In this document: piece after piece, positions 1 to 9,697 of the stretch
How the letters are laid out: the number at the start of each line of letters is the position of its first letter
How positions within the stretch are numbered: the first letter of the stretch is position 1
Translations under genes and position numbers: made by a program
Notes under the pieces: model-generated
Database searches by the model: none
Told to the model about the DNA's origin: nothing
Seen by the model: the letters and a program-made list of their open reading frames with translations, nothing else
NCBI GenBank assembly: GCA_014529385.2
Contig: CM043970.1
Span: 48,263,779-48,327,778 of the forward strand
DNA length: 64,000 nt
Direction of reading: 5' to 3'
From: Adiantum capillus-veneris
Taxonomy: Eukaryota; Streptophyta; Polypodiopsida; Polypodiales; Pteridaceae

Positions 1-554
1 AAGACTCCACCCCTAACTGGCTCATTTTCCTCAGCTTCCACTCTTTGTTCCTTGCTACCTTTAATGCATCTTCATATGTCCTAGGCTTCTTTAGCTCCAC
101 TCTCCAACGTATATTCTCCCAAAGACCAGCTAAGAACCTGTCCTTCTTCATCATGTCAGGCGGGGGTACCTGTGGTGCTAAGTCCTTGCACATTCGCTCC
201 CATACCAATGAAAACTTACGTATGTACGCATCTAATGGCTCACCTTCCTTCTGCACCAAACCTTGTACTTCTTGCCACACTTTGTCAGGATCTTCTATCT
301 TCACAAACTCCACTTCCAATCCATGCCTTAGATTGTCCCAACTCAATCTTATAGGTGGATCAGCCATACGCAACTCCTCTTCAAATGCTTTGTACCAAGC
401 TCGTGCATCACTCTTCAAACAAATTTGGAGAAGGCGTAACATTTGCGTAGGGTCATGAATCTGGTTGCTAATGCAGGCAACCTCCATCTTTTCCAGAAAG
501 TCCTCCACATCTTCATCACTTCTTCCATGAAACTCCAGATAAGAGAAAGCCATG
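1..554 (-). CDS. gag: LTR-retrotransposon Gag, partial (runs off left edge)
   Basis: Read on the minus strand from the ATG at 554-552, the frame is open to the window edge (about 184 codons, no stop). It has the look of the plant Retrotrans_gag domain: N-terminal MAFSYLEFHGRSDEDVEDFL, a LKSDARAWYKAF core like the family's aromatic 'W(Y/F)' motif, and a later FLAGLWENIRWRVELKKP stretch like the conserved 'F..GL' region, then TYEDALKVA. Gag packages element RNA into cytoplasmic virus-like particles. The missing C-terminus, where a CCHC knuckle and Pol would be expected, lies left of base 1. An open frame among so many broken ones suggests a fairly recent insertion. A primer-site-like sequence at 1579-1595 (minus) may belong to the same element. 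Family assignment to gypsy is inferred from Gag style only. Confidence 0.7.
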
Positions 555-2600
555 GCTAGAGAACCCCTTCAAACACACGTGCAAGAACCCAAAACTTTTC
601 ACTACCCAATCCCCAGAAACTTCAATGGAGCTCAGCTTTAGATGAGAACAAACACATGCACATCAAATGAGTTTTCATAGTTGATCATCGGAATTACAAC
701 AGGCAAAGGACATTCCAGGATCTCTCTCAATCTTCTTGGCCCAAACATAAAGACTATGCGCTGCTGGAAAAAGATCTTCCTGGACACATGAACATTAATC
801 TGAATTCTTTGAGTTAAATGAAAAGGAGTGAACTGAGGGCCATTTTGATCATCCATTAAAGCCAACCATGAAGCTCCCAAGAAGGCACACCTGACTCAAC
901 CTCTGATTTTGCCAGAATTTCAGCAACATAACAACATAAATGGCTCAAAATACCAAAAAACCAGCCATCATAACTTGGGAAAATTTCGCCAGAGTTTCCC
1001 CAGAAGTAGAGCAATGAGAACCCAAAATATAGACTGTATTTGTATGCATAAACTGCCAACAATAGAACCCGAGCATCAAATAGGACTCACTAGTACATAG
1101 CCTATGGCGAGGTCACGAAAAGGGTGCTCCAGCTACCTGTATCACCGAAAGGATCTCCACATTTGAGAATCCCCCAGCTCAATAAAAACCTCACGCTATC
1201 GACCCTCACACGAAGGCTAATGCAAATCGCATATAGTCAAGTCTCAGAAATGACTATCTTCCAGACCAAGTCTCAGAAATGGCTGGGACTGCCAAATACA
1301 ACCAAGTATGGCTCCACAAATGCGTACAATGGCAGTTTCCACAAGTAACGTACAATCCAGCAGACAATGCGCTCAAATAGGCGCCAAGTGATGCATACCC
1401 ACAACCACTGCAAGTGACACCATTGCTAATATATCATTGTACTCCAGCTACCTGTAACTGTGTGAATCACCTGTACCTGTACCTGTACCTGTACCTGTAA
1501 CCTGTAACCTGTAATCTGCAACCTATAATCCCGAATCTTGAAGCTTGAAGCTCGAAGCAGAAGGTACTCAAAGAAGATCCTCAGTGGGGGCACCAAAAGA
1601 ATGTGAGCGGGATGAAAACACACACAACGCCTCTATAACGACCCGACACACACTCTTGGGAAGATACACACACGCACTATGGGGCACCACTCGGCTTACA
1701 CAACACACCTGGCCGAGACAGGGAACACACCTCTGGAGTGAGAGGAGAGAGACTATCCACTTGCCCACTCCACACAGACACACACACACACACACCCCCA
1801 AAAAACTCAGCTCAAAAGAGGAGAATTTCTGATGTTTAGATACAAATGAGCTTGGGCCAACACCAATGGGGCAAACAACTCACACAATATGGGTAAAAGA
1901 TACCAGATACAATCACAAATTGGAGAAGAAGCTTCACTCACCGGAGAAGATTACACAGAAAAACAGCAGAAAAAGAGTGAGGAATTTGGCAAAATGGACA
2001 GCGCCATCGCGTTAGGAACGGCCCAAAACCCCAGTCTACAATGTCAAAGTGCTCAAATCCGACCTCGGATGAGCAGTTTACGGCCAAAACAGGCTCCAAA
2101 ATGAGCAAAAACACACCTGTGGCTGTTCCTCCTCTCTTCTCCACGTTTTTTCTAATCTTCTCTCAGTTTTTTCAGTTCCCACACTTAGGTTTTTTAGTTG
2201 GGCACCCTTGGTCTTTTAGATGACCTCAAACGGACCCCGAACAGGCCAAAAACTGACCTCGTAGTGCATAGTTGTCACCTTTTTTGCATCATCCGCACAC
2301 CTAGCACTCAGCTTTCCCCAATAATGCATCCCGCAACCACGTGAAGTGGCCCCAAAAAAAGGTCCTCATGATGACCTTTCTGCATAATTCTCACAAGCAA
2401 ACACCCACGTTGTGTGCGTACTTCTCCGCGTGCAAGTATTGACCATGTTCGCCCTCCTGACGCCACTAGATGCCATCTGACCCACCTGCTGACCTCACGT
2501 CGTCGGCCCGCGGATAGCTTCCTCGAGAAGTTTTACGCGCTACCAACTCCTCCTTATTGTAGAAAAACACAATGGTACTAGTAACGATGAAAATCGATGC
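555..2600 (-). other. Probable leader/LTR region of the left-edge retrotransposon
   Basis: No convincing gene. On the minus strand 1595-1579 reads TGGTGCCCCCACTGAGG, which has the form of a tRNA-primed primer-binding site; plus-strand tgtgagcg just beyond (about 1602) would then be the LTR edge. No second LTR is in the window, so boundaries are unproven. The rest holds a CTGTAC repeat near 1470-1530, a short (CA)n near 1775-1796, and unremarkable AT-rich sequence. Confidence 0.3.
1470..1530. repeat. CTGTAC hexanucleotide minisatellite
   Basis: About five head-to-tail copies of CTGTAC grade into CCTGTAA / CCTGTAAT variants. Pattern is visible directly. Confidence 0.8.
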
Positions 2601-2603
2601 ACT

Positions 2604-3884
2604 ATGTACATGGTGTCCTACCTGTACACATGTGGGCCCCACGTAACCACCTGGCTCTGGAAAATGGGAAATCCTTTATTTGATGCACCATGCATGTATA
2701 TGTACATATGCGCAATCCCTTGCTCCAAAAAACTCCTGACAACGTGGCTACCATACGGTGCACATACTATCAATCTGCTTCTAAAATACATTGGCAAACT
2801 TGGCAAAATAAAGACTACTTTATTGGAAGCAAAGACAATAGCAAAGCTCATTAGAGAGCATCAATTTTCATATGCTCTTTTCGAAACCAGGCCGCCTAAC
2901 AAGGCATTACAAATCTTTTGTGAGACTCAATTTGCTACTGCATATTATGTGTTGTCAACATTGAAAGATGTTCGATATGCATTGGTGGAGATAATTGACA
3001 ACAAGTGATGGGATGCATGGCTTAGCAAATATCCTAGCTACCAAGCTACATCATTAAGGGGTTATCAACTTGTCAATTCTCTAGTGTTTTGGTAAAAATG
3101 TACTAAACCCTTTGTGGACCTGCTATGCTTGGTGGATAAAGACTCTTTTTTCTTTGGAAAGGTATATTGGCATATGTCAGAAGCCATTGAAAAGCTCAAG
3201 GACTTTCAAGACTACACTGGTAGAGATAAAACATTTCTAGTTTCATGCGTAGAATTTTGATGGGCACAAATGCACATGATGTTACACTGTGCATCATTCA
3301 CTTTGGATTTAAAATTTTAGCTCCATGAACAATCCTCCAATTCAAAAGTGATGAGTGGTTTCAAAGTTGTGTGTATGCAACTCTTAGGGTCGAATGAGGG
3401 GAAAGATGCATTTCATCAATGCATTGACTATGCCAATAGGGTTGGTATGTTTGGTGATCCTTAGCACATTGAAGCCATTAAAAAAGTTAGCGCACTTGTG
3501 TGGTGAAAATAATATGGTGCAGAAAAGATAGAAATGCAACATGTAGCTGTGAGATTATTATTGTTGCTGCTTCAAGTGGTATCTACGATTAGAGAAATTG
3601 GTCTGTGTTTGACATCTTATACACTAAGAAAAGAAATAGATTAAAGACAAAAAAAATTGAGGCTCTGGTAGATGTGTTTTGTAATATGAGATTGTTGCAT
3701 GCTCCAACCAACATTGCGATGAGAGCAACTGAATATTTTTTATGATATAGAGAAAACACATGAGGTAGTTGTTGGTGAGGTACAAATTGATGGTGAGTCA
3801 GAGTGGGAGGTGGCTTCAGAATGTTGAGACATGGAAGAAGTTGATGACATGGTTTTGGTGTTTGATTGTGACGACATTGTTTAA
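2604..3884 (+). pseudogene. hAT-superfamily transposase remnant
   Basis: From about 2745 the translation reads GAHTINLLLKYIGKLGKIK, the plant hAT/DUF659 'C-A-H-x-L-x-L' segment, followed by the FATAYYVLSTLKD region. After the stop near 3006 homology continues in shifted frames: ALLHCASFTLDLKF-like near 3280 and, near 3595-3690, RNWSVFDILYTKKRNRL, which matches the C-terminal hAT dimerisation domain (NWS.F...H.KKRNRL). hAT transposases cut and paste DNA in the nucleus using an RNase-H-like fold. Several stops and frame changes make it non-functional. No 8-bp TSD or terminal inverted repeats could be placed. Confidence 0.75.
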
Positions 3885-4458
3885 AAACACCTTTGGTACA
3901 ACGTACTTGTAATCAGCTTGAGTTTGTTGGCCATATCTTATGATCTCCCTCTTTTTGTCATGTCATTTTGTGTCATATGATTTTCAATCACTTTTATCGT
4001 ATACTTATTGTATACAACTTATAACCAAGGTGAAAAAGAGAAAAAGAAATAAATATCTGAGTTGATTATGTAAAATGATTACAAAACGTTGTCTTGAAGG
4101 ATTACAACAATAGAAGGTATAGCTTTTACAACTGAACATGCTCAGTGAGATCTGCCAAAATCTCATTCAAGAAAATTACATCAGAGCCAAGAGATGCAGA
4201 GTTGGACGGTGTAGCCAAAAATGCATTGAGGTTGGTTGTGGTAGTTGCAACATCTTCTTTTGTAAGGGGACCTTGGGGGGATCACTATGTATAAATTGTG
4301 TATATCACATGCGTTCAAGGACTATTTTTGAAAATCCTTATCTGTGAAATTTCAACAAATAAAATATACCCTTTTCATTAAAAAAATCCAAGTCTATTTT
4401 ATGGTACCTTCTGTATGTGAAAACGTAAGCAAAAATGAAATTTACTAAACCCGCATAG
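3885..4458. other. AT-rich spacer, nothing recognised
   Basis: Downstream of the hAT remnant; only short open frames without recognisable motifs, and no repeats. Confidence 0.5.
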
Positions 4459-4776
4459 CTAATAAGTGACCCCCCCGAGAACGGGGCCAAAATTCTCGTT
4501 GTACTTTGCAAGCTTGCTTTGAGCTAGTGCAAGCTCTCTTCTAGTGGCATCGAGGTGTGTCTCAAGCTCTAACACCTTCAACCTCAAGCCTGCAGGAGTT
4601 TCACCTTGGCTTGCTAGGTCAACTCCCTCGTTTGCCATCTCCACAATGATTTCATGCTCCTTTGGTAAAAGGACGACAAGACACTTTTGAGATGGTTGGG
4701 GTCTTTGCTCATTTTGCATTGAAACCTTGTCGGCAATGCGGCCAAGCCCAACACCTGTGTTGACTCTCTTGCCCAA
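4459..4776 (-). CDS. Hypothetical protein with C-terminal coiled coil
   Basis: A 105-codon minus-strand frame starting MGKRVNTGVGLGRIADKVSM. Residues about 60-95 (LRLKVLELETHLDATRRELA) show the heptad-like leucine/charged pattern of a coiled coil. I do not recognise the family. It sits between a hAT remnant and a kinase pseudogene, so it may be part of a captured or decayed gene rather than an active one. No promoter or splice evidence was seen; it could be a chance frame. Confidence 0.25.
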   Translation of the reverse strand: MGKRVNTGVGLGRIADKVSMQNEQRPQPSQKCLVVLLPKEHEIIVEMANEGVDLASQGETPAGLRLKVLELETHLDATRRELALAQSKLAKYNENFGPVLGGVTY

Positions 4777-5155
4777 TACATAATTTCAATGATATAATGA
4801 TAGTTTGAACTTAAAAACATTAAATTATCACTTAAATTTTGATGTGATACTTAAATTAACATTGCATTATTAACAATACAATGAAAATTTTAACCCAAAA
4901 CAAGCTGTTTGTATTTATTCATCGTTTGGTTAGAGACCAGAAGAAGATACAACATTTATGCCAACTTTGTGGGCTCCATTGATACAAAGGGATAAATCAA
5001 AAGCTGAATGTCAATTTTTGGGATTTCTATCTTTGCCTAAATCAAGAGTTCTATGTATTTTTTTTACAAAGGCTCTTTAATCTCAATCACTTGTCTCTGG
5101 CATGCCATTCAGTATGCGTTTCAAAATCTAGCATAGAGAATATACATCCGTGGAT

Positions 5156-5840
5156 TTAGAAAAAAGGAGGAGGGCGTGGAGATACACTCGGGGGCATCTC
5201 AAGGATAGTCTCAAAGGTGATTTTTTGACATTCCAAAGAGAGATCTATTAGCTTTGGAAATGTCTTTGTAGTTGGGAATAAGCTAGAAGTGCCCAAAATT
5301 GTAATGCCGCAATAAACACCCTTGTCAGCAAAATGCAATATAATATTGCGAGGGTGAAGATCGTTGTGCAAAAAATCCTGGTGATGCAAGTAATTCAATG
5401 TTTGCAGTAGAGCATTGAAAATGTGTAAGATATTGTCTTGGAAGTGCTCTATACTACCAGTTGTCTACAAAAACTCTTTGATGGAAAGCTTGCTTCCATC
5501 TAAGTGACATGCTTGTATCCACTACTCCACATGGCCGTTGTTCCAACAACTGAAAATAAGCATTAGCCGTGGGGAGTGATGCATGATGCCAAGTGGTAGG
5601 ATTATACATGGATGTTGGATATTTAAAGTAGTTGCTTCTTCCATGTCTTGTTGTGCAACAGTTGGCCTGTGTGACTGAATCTTGAATACTTTAGCTACAT
5701 ACACAAGGTCTCAGAAGCAGGATGTAGTACACAAACTTGCTTCACATATGCCCATCTGCCTTCTCCAAGTTGCGGAGCTTGCAAGTGGAAAACATGTCGA
5801 TCCTATAGGAGGTGCAATACTAGTGCATCATTGCCTTGGA
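5156..5840 (-). pseudogene. Protein kinase pseudogene
   Basis: On the minus strand several kinase landmarks appear in the right order: a glycine-loop-like LGEGRWAYVKQV near 5770, the VAIK-like VAKVFKI near 5697, a helix-C-like MEEATTLNIQHPCI near 5630, then YLHHQDFLHNDLHPRNIIL near 5390-5335, where HNDLHPRN stands for the HRDLxxxN catalytic loop. A frame change lies between the glycine loop and the lysine, and an in-frame TAG near 5522. The activation-loop DFG is not recognisable; ITILGTS stands about where it should be. Ser/Thr kinases phosphorylate substrates with ATP; this copy cannot. The domain is continuous without clear introns, which fits a retrocopy or transposon-carried fragment, but that is inference. 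Confidence 0.65.
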
Positions 5841-6877
5841 CTATTGCTTCTACATTGGTAGGTTGAGCAGGAGTTGCCACTTCTGTCTCAGTGGCTATCT
5901 TGGTAGGATCGGCCACTCTCAGTCTTTACCTAGGGTCTTCTAGTTTGCTCTTTTCTTTCATTTATGTATGCAATTGATGAACCAATTGCATTCTTTCACG
6001 TACTAAAGGGAGAGAGGAATTAGTTTCTTGATAGCGAGGCCATGCCTACTTGTTACTGACACAAAAATCATCATTTGTTTTTGTTGCACCATGTGCATAG
6101 AGCCAATGATGTAAAATTCCCACCATTGTAGACATATACGATGATCACATGCAAATCTACCAAACTCAACTCTTTATGAATAGAGTAGTTGATGTTATAA
6201 CAGAAGTGTAAACAATGATGGGGTGGAATCAATATCAATGCATTGGCACACCATGCATGCATATCAAAAAAATAAAGTGATAAGCCCTTGGCTTCAATGA
6301 CAGTCTCAACAATGATAATCCCTAAGCTTGGCTTCAATGACGGTTTCAACAGTGTGAGCCAATGCCATACGTGCCTTGCACAATTTTTACTAGCATGGAT
6401 ACATCACACTTTGTCATTGCCAAATGTAAAATGTGAGCTTATATCATCTTATTGCTAATTCCCCAAACCTATCTACCATTGCTCTTGATCCCAAGGCAAT
6501 GACATTGAGTAGTACCTCGGCATGGGAAAAAGGCTTTATTTTCATGATGATCATTTAAAGAACCTTGCTTTACAAAGCTAAAGATCTAAAACCAAAAGAA
6601 CTTGAAATTTGCTAGCCTTGTCTCCCCTCTAAGGCAAGTTGTCTTTGCTTGAATCTGGCTCATAACCATGTGTGCTAACAAATTTAGAGCTACCTTGCAT
6701 GCCCTCATGGCCAAGTTCATACAACATCTAGTGAAAAAGTATTCAGACATGGTACAAAGTTCCTCCAAGTACGTATGCTAATAGCATATTCCAAACTTTG
6801 GAAGCATCTATGCAATATGCCTAACAATGAAGTCTTGCTTAGCATTAATACATCAAAAAGATAAGAAAAGAGGGAGC
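5841..6877. other. Spacer, nothing recognised
   Basis: Short minus-strand frames only; none shows a motif I recognise. Two near-duplicate phrases (cttggcttcaatgacagt / cttggcttcaatgacggt) occur about 40 bases apart near 6285-6345. Confidence 0.4.
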
Positions 6878-7430
6878 CCATGCTCTTACTTAAGCCTTAC
6901 AAAGGAGAGCCACCTCAAGAAGCCGTCATTGAAGATCCTCCGGGATTTGAAGGTCAAGAAGAGGTACTCCAACGCAAATCTATCCTATGACATGAAGACA
7001 AGGTCTTGCGAGATGGTAAGATTATTTTACGGTATCTTATTAAATTCAAAAATTATCCTTTTGAAGATGTTAGATGGATGCAAGGAATCCAACTTAAGGA
7101 TATACGCACCTTGTTAAGGCTTACAACTCACTTGAGTGAACACATGTAAATATATATAATGTACAAAGTTTTTGTTTTATATGAATCTCTTTCTCTTATT
7201 GTGAAATTTTTTTAAGATATGCATGCTTATGATCATGTTTGTAGTGACTATGTCTCCCAAGCACCAAGTAGAACTTGTCAATCTTTTTCAGACTAGTGAT
7301 ATGGACTATAGAGTAGACATGCTTGCGGCAGCTAAGTCCCCCAAGCACCAAATGGACTAGTCATCCATTTTGGATGTCGTTGGGTAAACCGTGGATTAAT
7401 GACTATGCTTTATCTTCCCTACCTCATGAT
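6878..7430 (+). pseudogene. 3' fragment of a gypsy-2-family element (Pol tail and 3' UTR)
   Basis: In one frame this reads KPYKGEPPQEAVIEDPP, then GKIILRYLIKFKNYPFEDVR and WMQGIQLKD: the integrase C-terminal tail and chromodomain-like end. It matches the end of the larger element's Pol at 33655-33902 and its 3' UTR at 33900-34200 (shared phrases cagctaagtcccccaagcacc / cagctatgtctcccaagcacc). One stop (TGA) interrupts it. The copy ends near 7430 without an LTR, joined directly to gypsy-1 RNase H sequence, so it is truncated. Confidence 0.7.
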
Positions 7431-7439
7431 CTAGTCTGT

Positions 7440-8108
7440 AAAAAATTTTAGACATTACCTTTTTGCAAAAAAGTTCATATTCTTTGTGGACCACCAAGCA
7501 TTGTTGTACTTGGTAAACAAACCATGCAATACGGTCACATCGTTCGATGGTTTCTAATATTGTGGGAATGTGATATCATTGTGATGGTCAAGAAAGGGAT
7601 TACACACTAGAGAGCATACCATTTATTACTAATGCTACACGGAGAAGCTCCTTTAGGGGTTGAGGATGATTTACCCGACTCTTATCTCTTCAATATCTAG
7701 ATGGTACCAAGGTGGACAGAACATGTTATACCATTACTAACCATTGGTTCTCTGCAAATTGAATGACAACCATCACTCATTGAGAAATCTCGCTCCTTAG
7801 TGCTGATAGCCGGGACGGTTATATAAGCAAGGAAATGATGGCATCCTTAGGCTATACATCGAGCCATGTGAAAAAGAAATGTATTTGAAGCAATCTCATA
7901 TACAAACTACGAGTATTCACAATGCCAAAACGCAAACATATCAGAGACTGATGCCAACTTGGGGTGTATTGGCCACACATGCAGAAAAACATCCATGATT
8001 ATGTGAGTTCATGTGATGCTTGTGTAATCAGGAATCCAATCAAACATGCTACACTGCTTAGGATAGCAGAAGCACCCAAGTGGAGAAAGTACATTAGGGA
8101 GTATTTAG
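7440..8108 (+). pseudogene. gypsy-1 RNase H end and first HHCC-like integrase segment
   Basis: From about 7490 frames read DHQALLYLVNKPCNT (Ty3/gypsy RNase H C-terminal half), later HGEAPLGVEDDLPDSYLF (RNase H-integrase linker typical of Tat/Ogre-type elements), then YWPHMQKNIHDYVSSCDACV, the end of an HHCC zinc finger. The frame continues AEAPKWRKYIREYLV and is cut at 8108 by the copia insertion; it resumes at 11591. Many stops and frame changes show a long-dead copy. The upstream part of the element is missing. Confidence 0.65.
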
Positions 8109-8296
8109 TGTTGGGGTATAGGCGTCTGTGCCTTGCCCAGCCGCCCAGAGTCTGGGCGCCCACTGACTTGTATACCTTATACATAGCATAAGTGTATAGG
8201 GGGCTGCTCACTCTTTGAGTCTCCCCACCCACATCGTGTCTGTCTCCTTCTCTCTCTCTCTCACTCTCCGTCTGTGGTGCTCCCCGATCCCCTTCA
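8109..8296 (+). repeat. Copia 5' LTR
   Basis: 188 bp, TG...CA. It contains a perfect 7-bp-arm inverted repeat GCCCAGAGTCTGGGC near 8145 and a TATAC-rich stretch near 8170. Very short for a plant copia LTR. Confidence 0.95.
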
Positions 8297-8298
8297 AT

Positions 8299-8310
8299 TG
8301 GTATCAGAGC
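8299..8310 (+). promoter_or_regulatory. Primer-binding site, initiator tRNA-Met
   Basis: TGGTATCAGAGC lies two bases after the 5' LTR, the standard complement of the initiator tRNA-Met 3' end that primes minus-strand cDNA in most plant copia elements. Confidence 0.95.
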
Positions 8311-8675
8311 TATGGTGACCGTGGAGAGCACGACGGCTTTGAGAGCTTCGAGGCGATAGCTCGCTCGCTCTCGACGGTGGAGTTCGATCGCGGAGTTTCA
8401 CGGAGAGCGATTTTAGCTTGAGGAGCATTGTCTTTGGAGCTTAGGAGCTTGGTGTGGTCAAGCTTGGTCGAGGAGGCCGTTGCAGCTTCCTTGGTGAGAG
8501 GAGCTTTTGAGCTCAGTGGAGCTCGTTAGAGAAGTGCTCGGCGGAGGAGAGCTTGACATTCGAGTGCTTGGATGCTGTTGTGGCAGAGCTCTTGTGTTGG
8601 AGCTTGCATTGAGAGGACATTGCATCACGCAGAGTGGAGCAGGAGCAGGTTCAAGACTGTGTGCAGCTCGTTTTT

Positions 8676-8958
8676 GCCATTTTTGGGCTCTAAAACGCAG
8701 TTTTTTGCGTAGCTCCGTCATACAGAGTCAGATCTACATGATCCAGGAGTCTAGGTCAGGGTTTTGGCACGCTCCGGACGCGATGGTGATGTCTATTTGC
8801 TGAAATTATGCTTTGAATTATAGCAGGTACAGCAGCAAGTTTATTTGTGCACTTTCGGGTCCCAAAAACACTGTTTTTGGCATAGCTTTCACACCCGGAC
8901 TCGGATACATATGATCCAGGAGTCTACCTTGGGGTTTTGGCACGCTCCGGACGCGCTC
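8676..8958 (+). repeat. Direct duplication in the copia leader, period about 173 bp
   Basis: Two related copies share gatccaggagtcta and ggttttggcacgctccggac, about 173 bases apart, inside the long untranslated leader between the primer site and Gag. The copies have diverged between these anchors. Function unknown; they sit where packaging or dimerisation signals would be expected. Confidence 0.7.
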
Positions 8959-9697
8959 GTCATATCAGAATTTTAAAATTCTGAACGCTGAATTTTCTGC
9001 AGCAGCAGTTGTTTATTGTGTGTCGAGGATTCCACACATGGTTTGCTCTCAGATGTGAGAGTGATATTTGCTGCAAGTTTCCTCACAGGTGGGAGGATAC
9101 GATGTATGCCTTATGTGGTTTGATGCTCAGGGAGACTAATGTGATTGCATTTTGAGCTCGGCAATGTATGCCTCGAGCATGTTTTTTGGCAGTCACAAGT
9201 AGAGCAGATATTTGTGTACTAGATTTGCAGGTGTTTGCAATGATGTATGCAAAATGTGGAGATTGGTGCATGCATTTGGAGTGCGGTTTGATGTGCTTTG
9301 GTTGCTCATGGTTTTGAGCGTGCAGTCAGTTTGGTTACTGGTTTTGTGGCCGTTTTACTGACGAAACTCTCGCGAAATTTTCCCATGAGTTTTATGCGCA
9401 TCATTTATGCGATCTAGGTAGAGATTGCGGGTTGCACTCAGCATTTGCGTGCGGTGTTCTCTGCAGGTGGGAGATTTGTGCGTGTGTATGCATCGATACC
9501 GCACAGTGTGGGCTTGGTGATTAGCTCACAGATTGCAGTGTGATACTAGAGCAGGCGAGGCTTGTATTGACATTGCGGGAGCTCTATTTTGGAGTGTGTC
9601 TCACAGGTTTTACATTGTGTTTCTAGCCATATTGGTAGACAGTTTTCAGGTGTTGTTGGTGAGGTGGTTTTGCTTTCTAGTTTGCTACATTGTGCTC

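Noticed and set aside
45-458. 137-codon plus-strand frame at the left edge
   Set aside because: It is the antisense of the Gag frame, which has clear family features on the minus strand.
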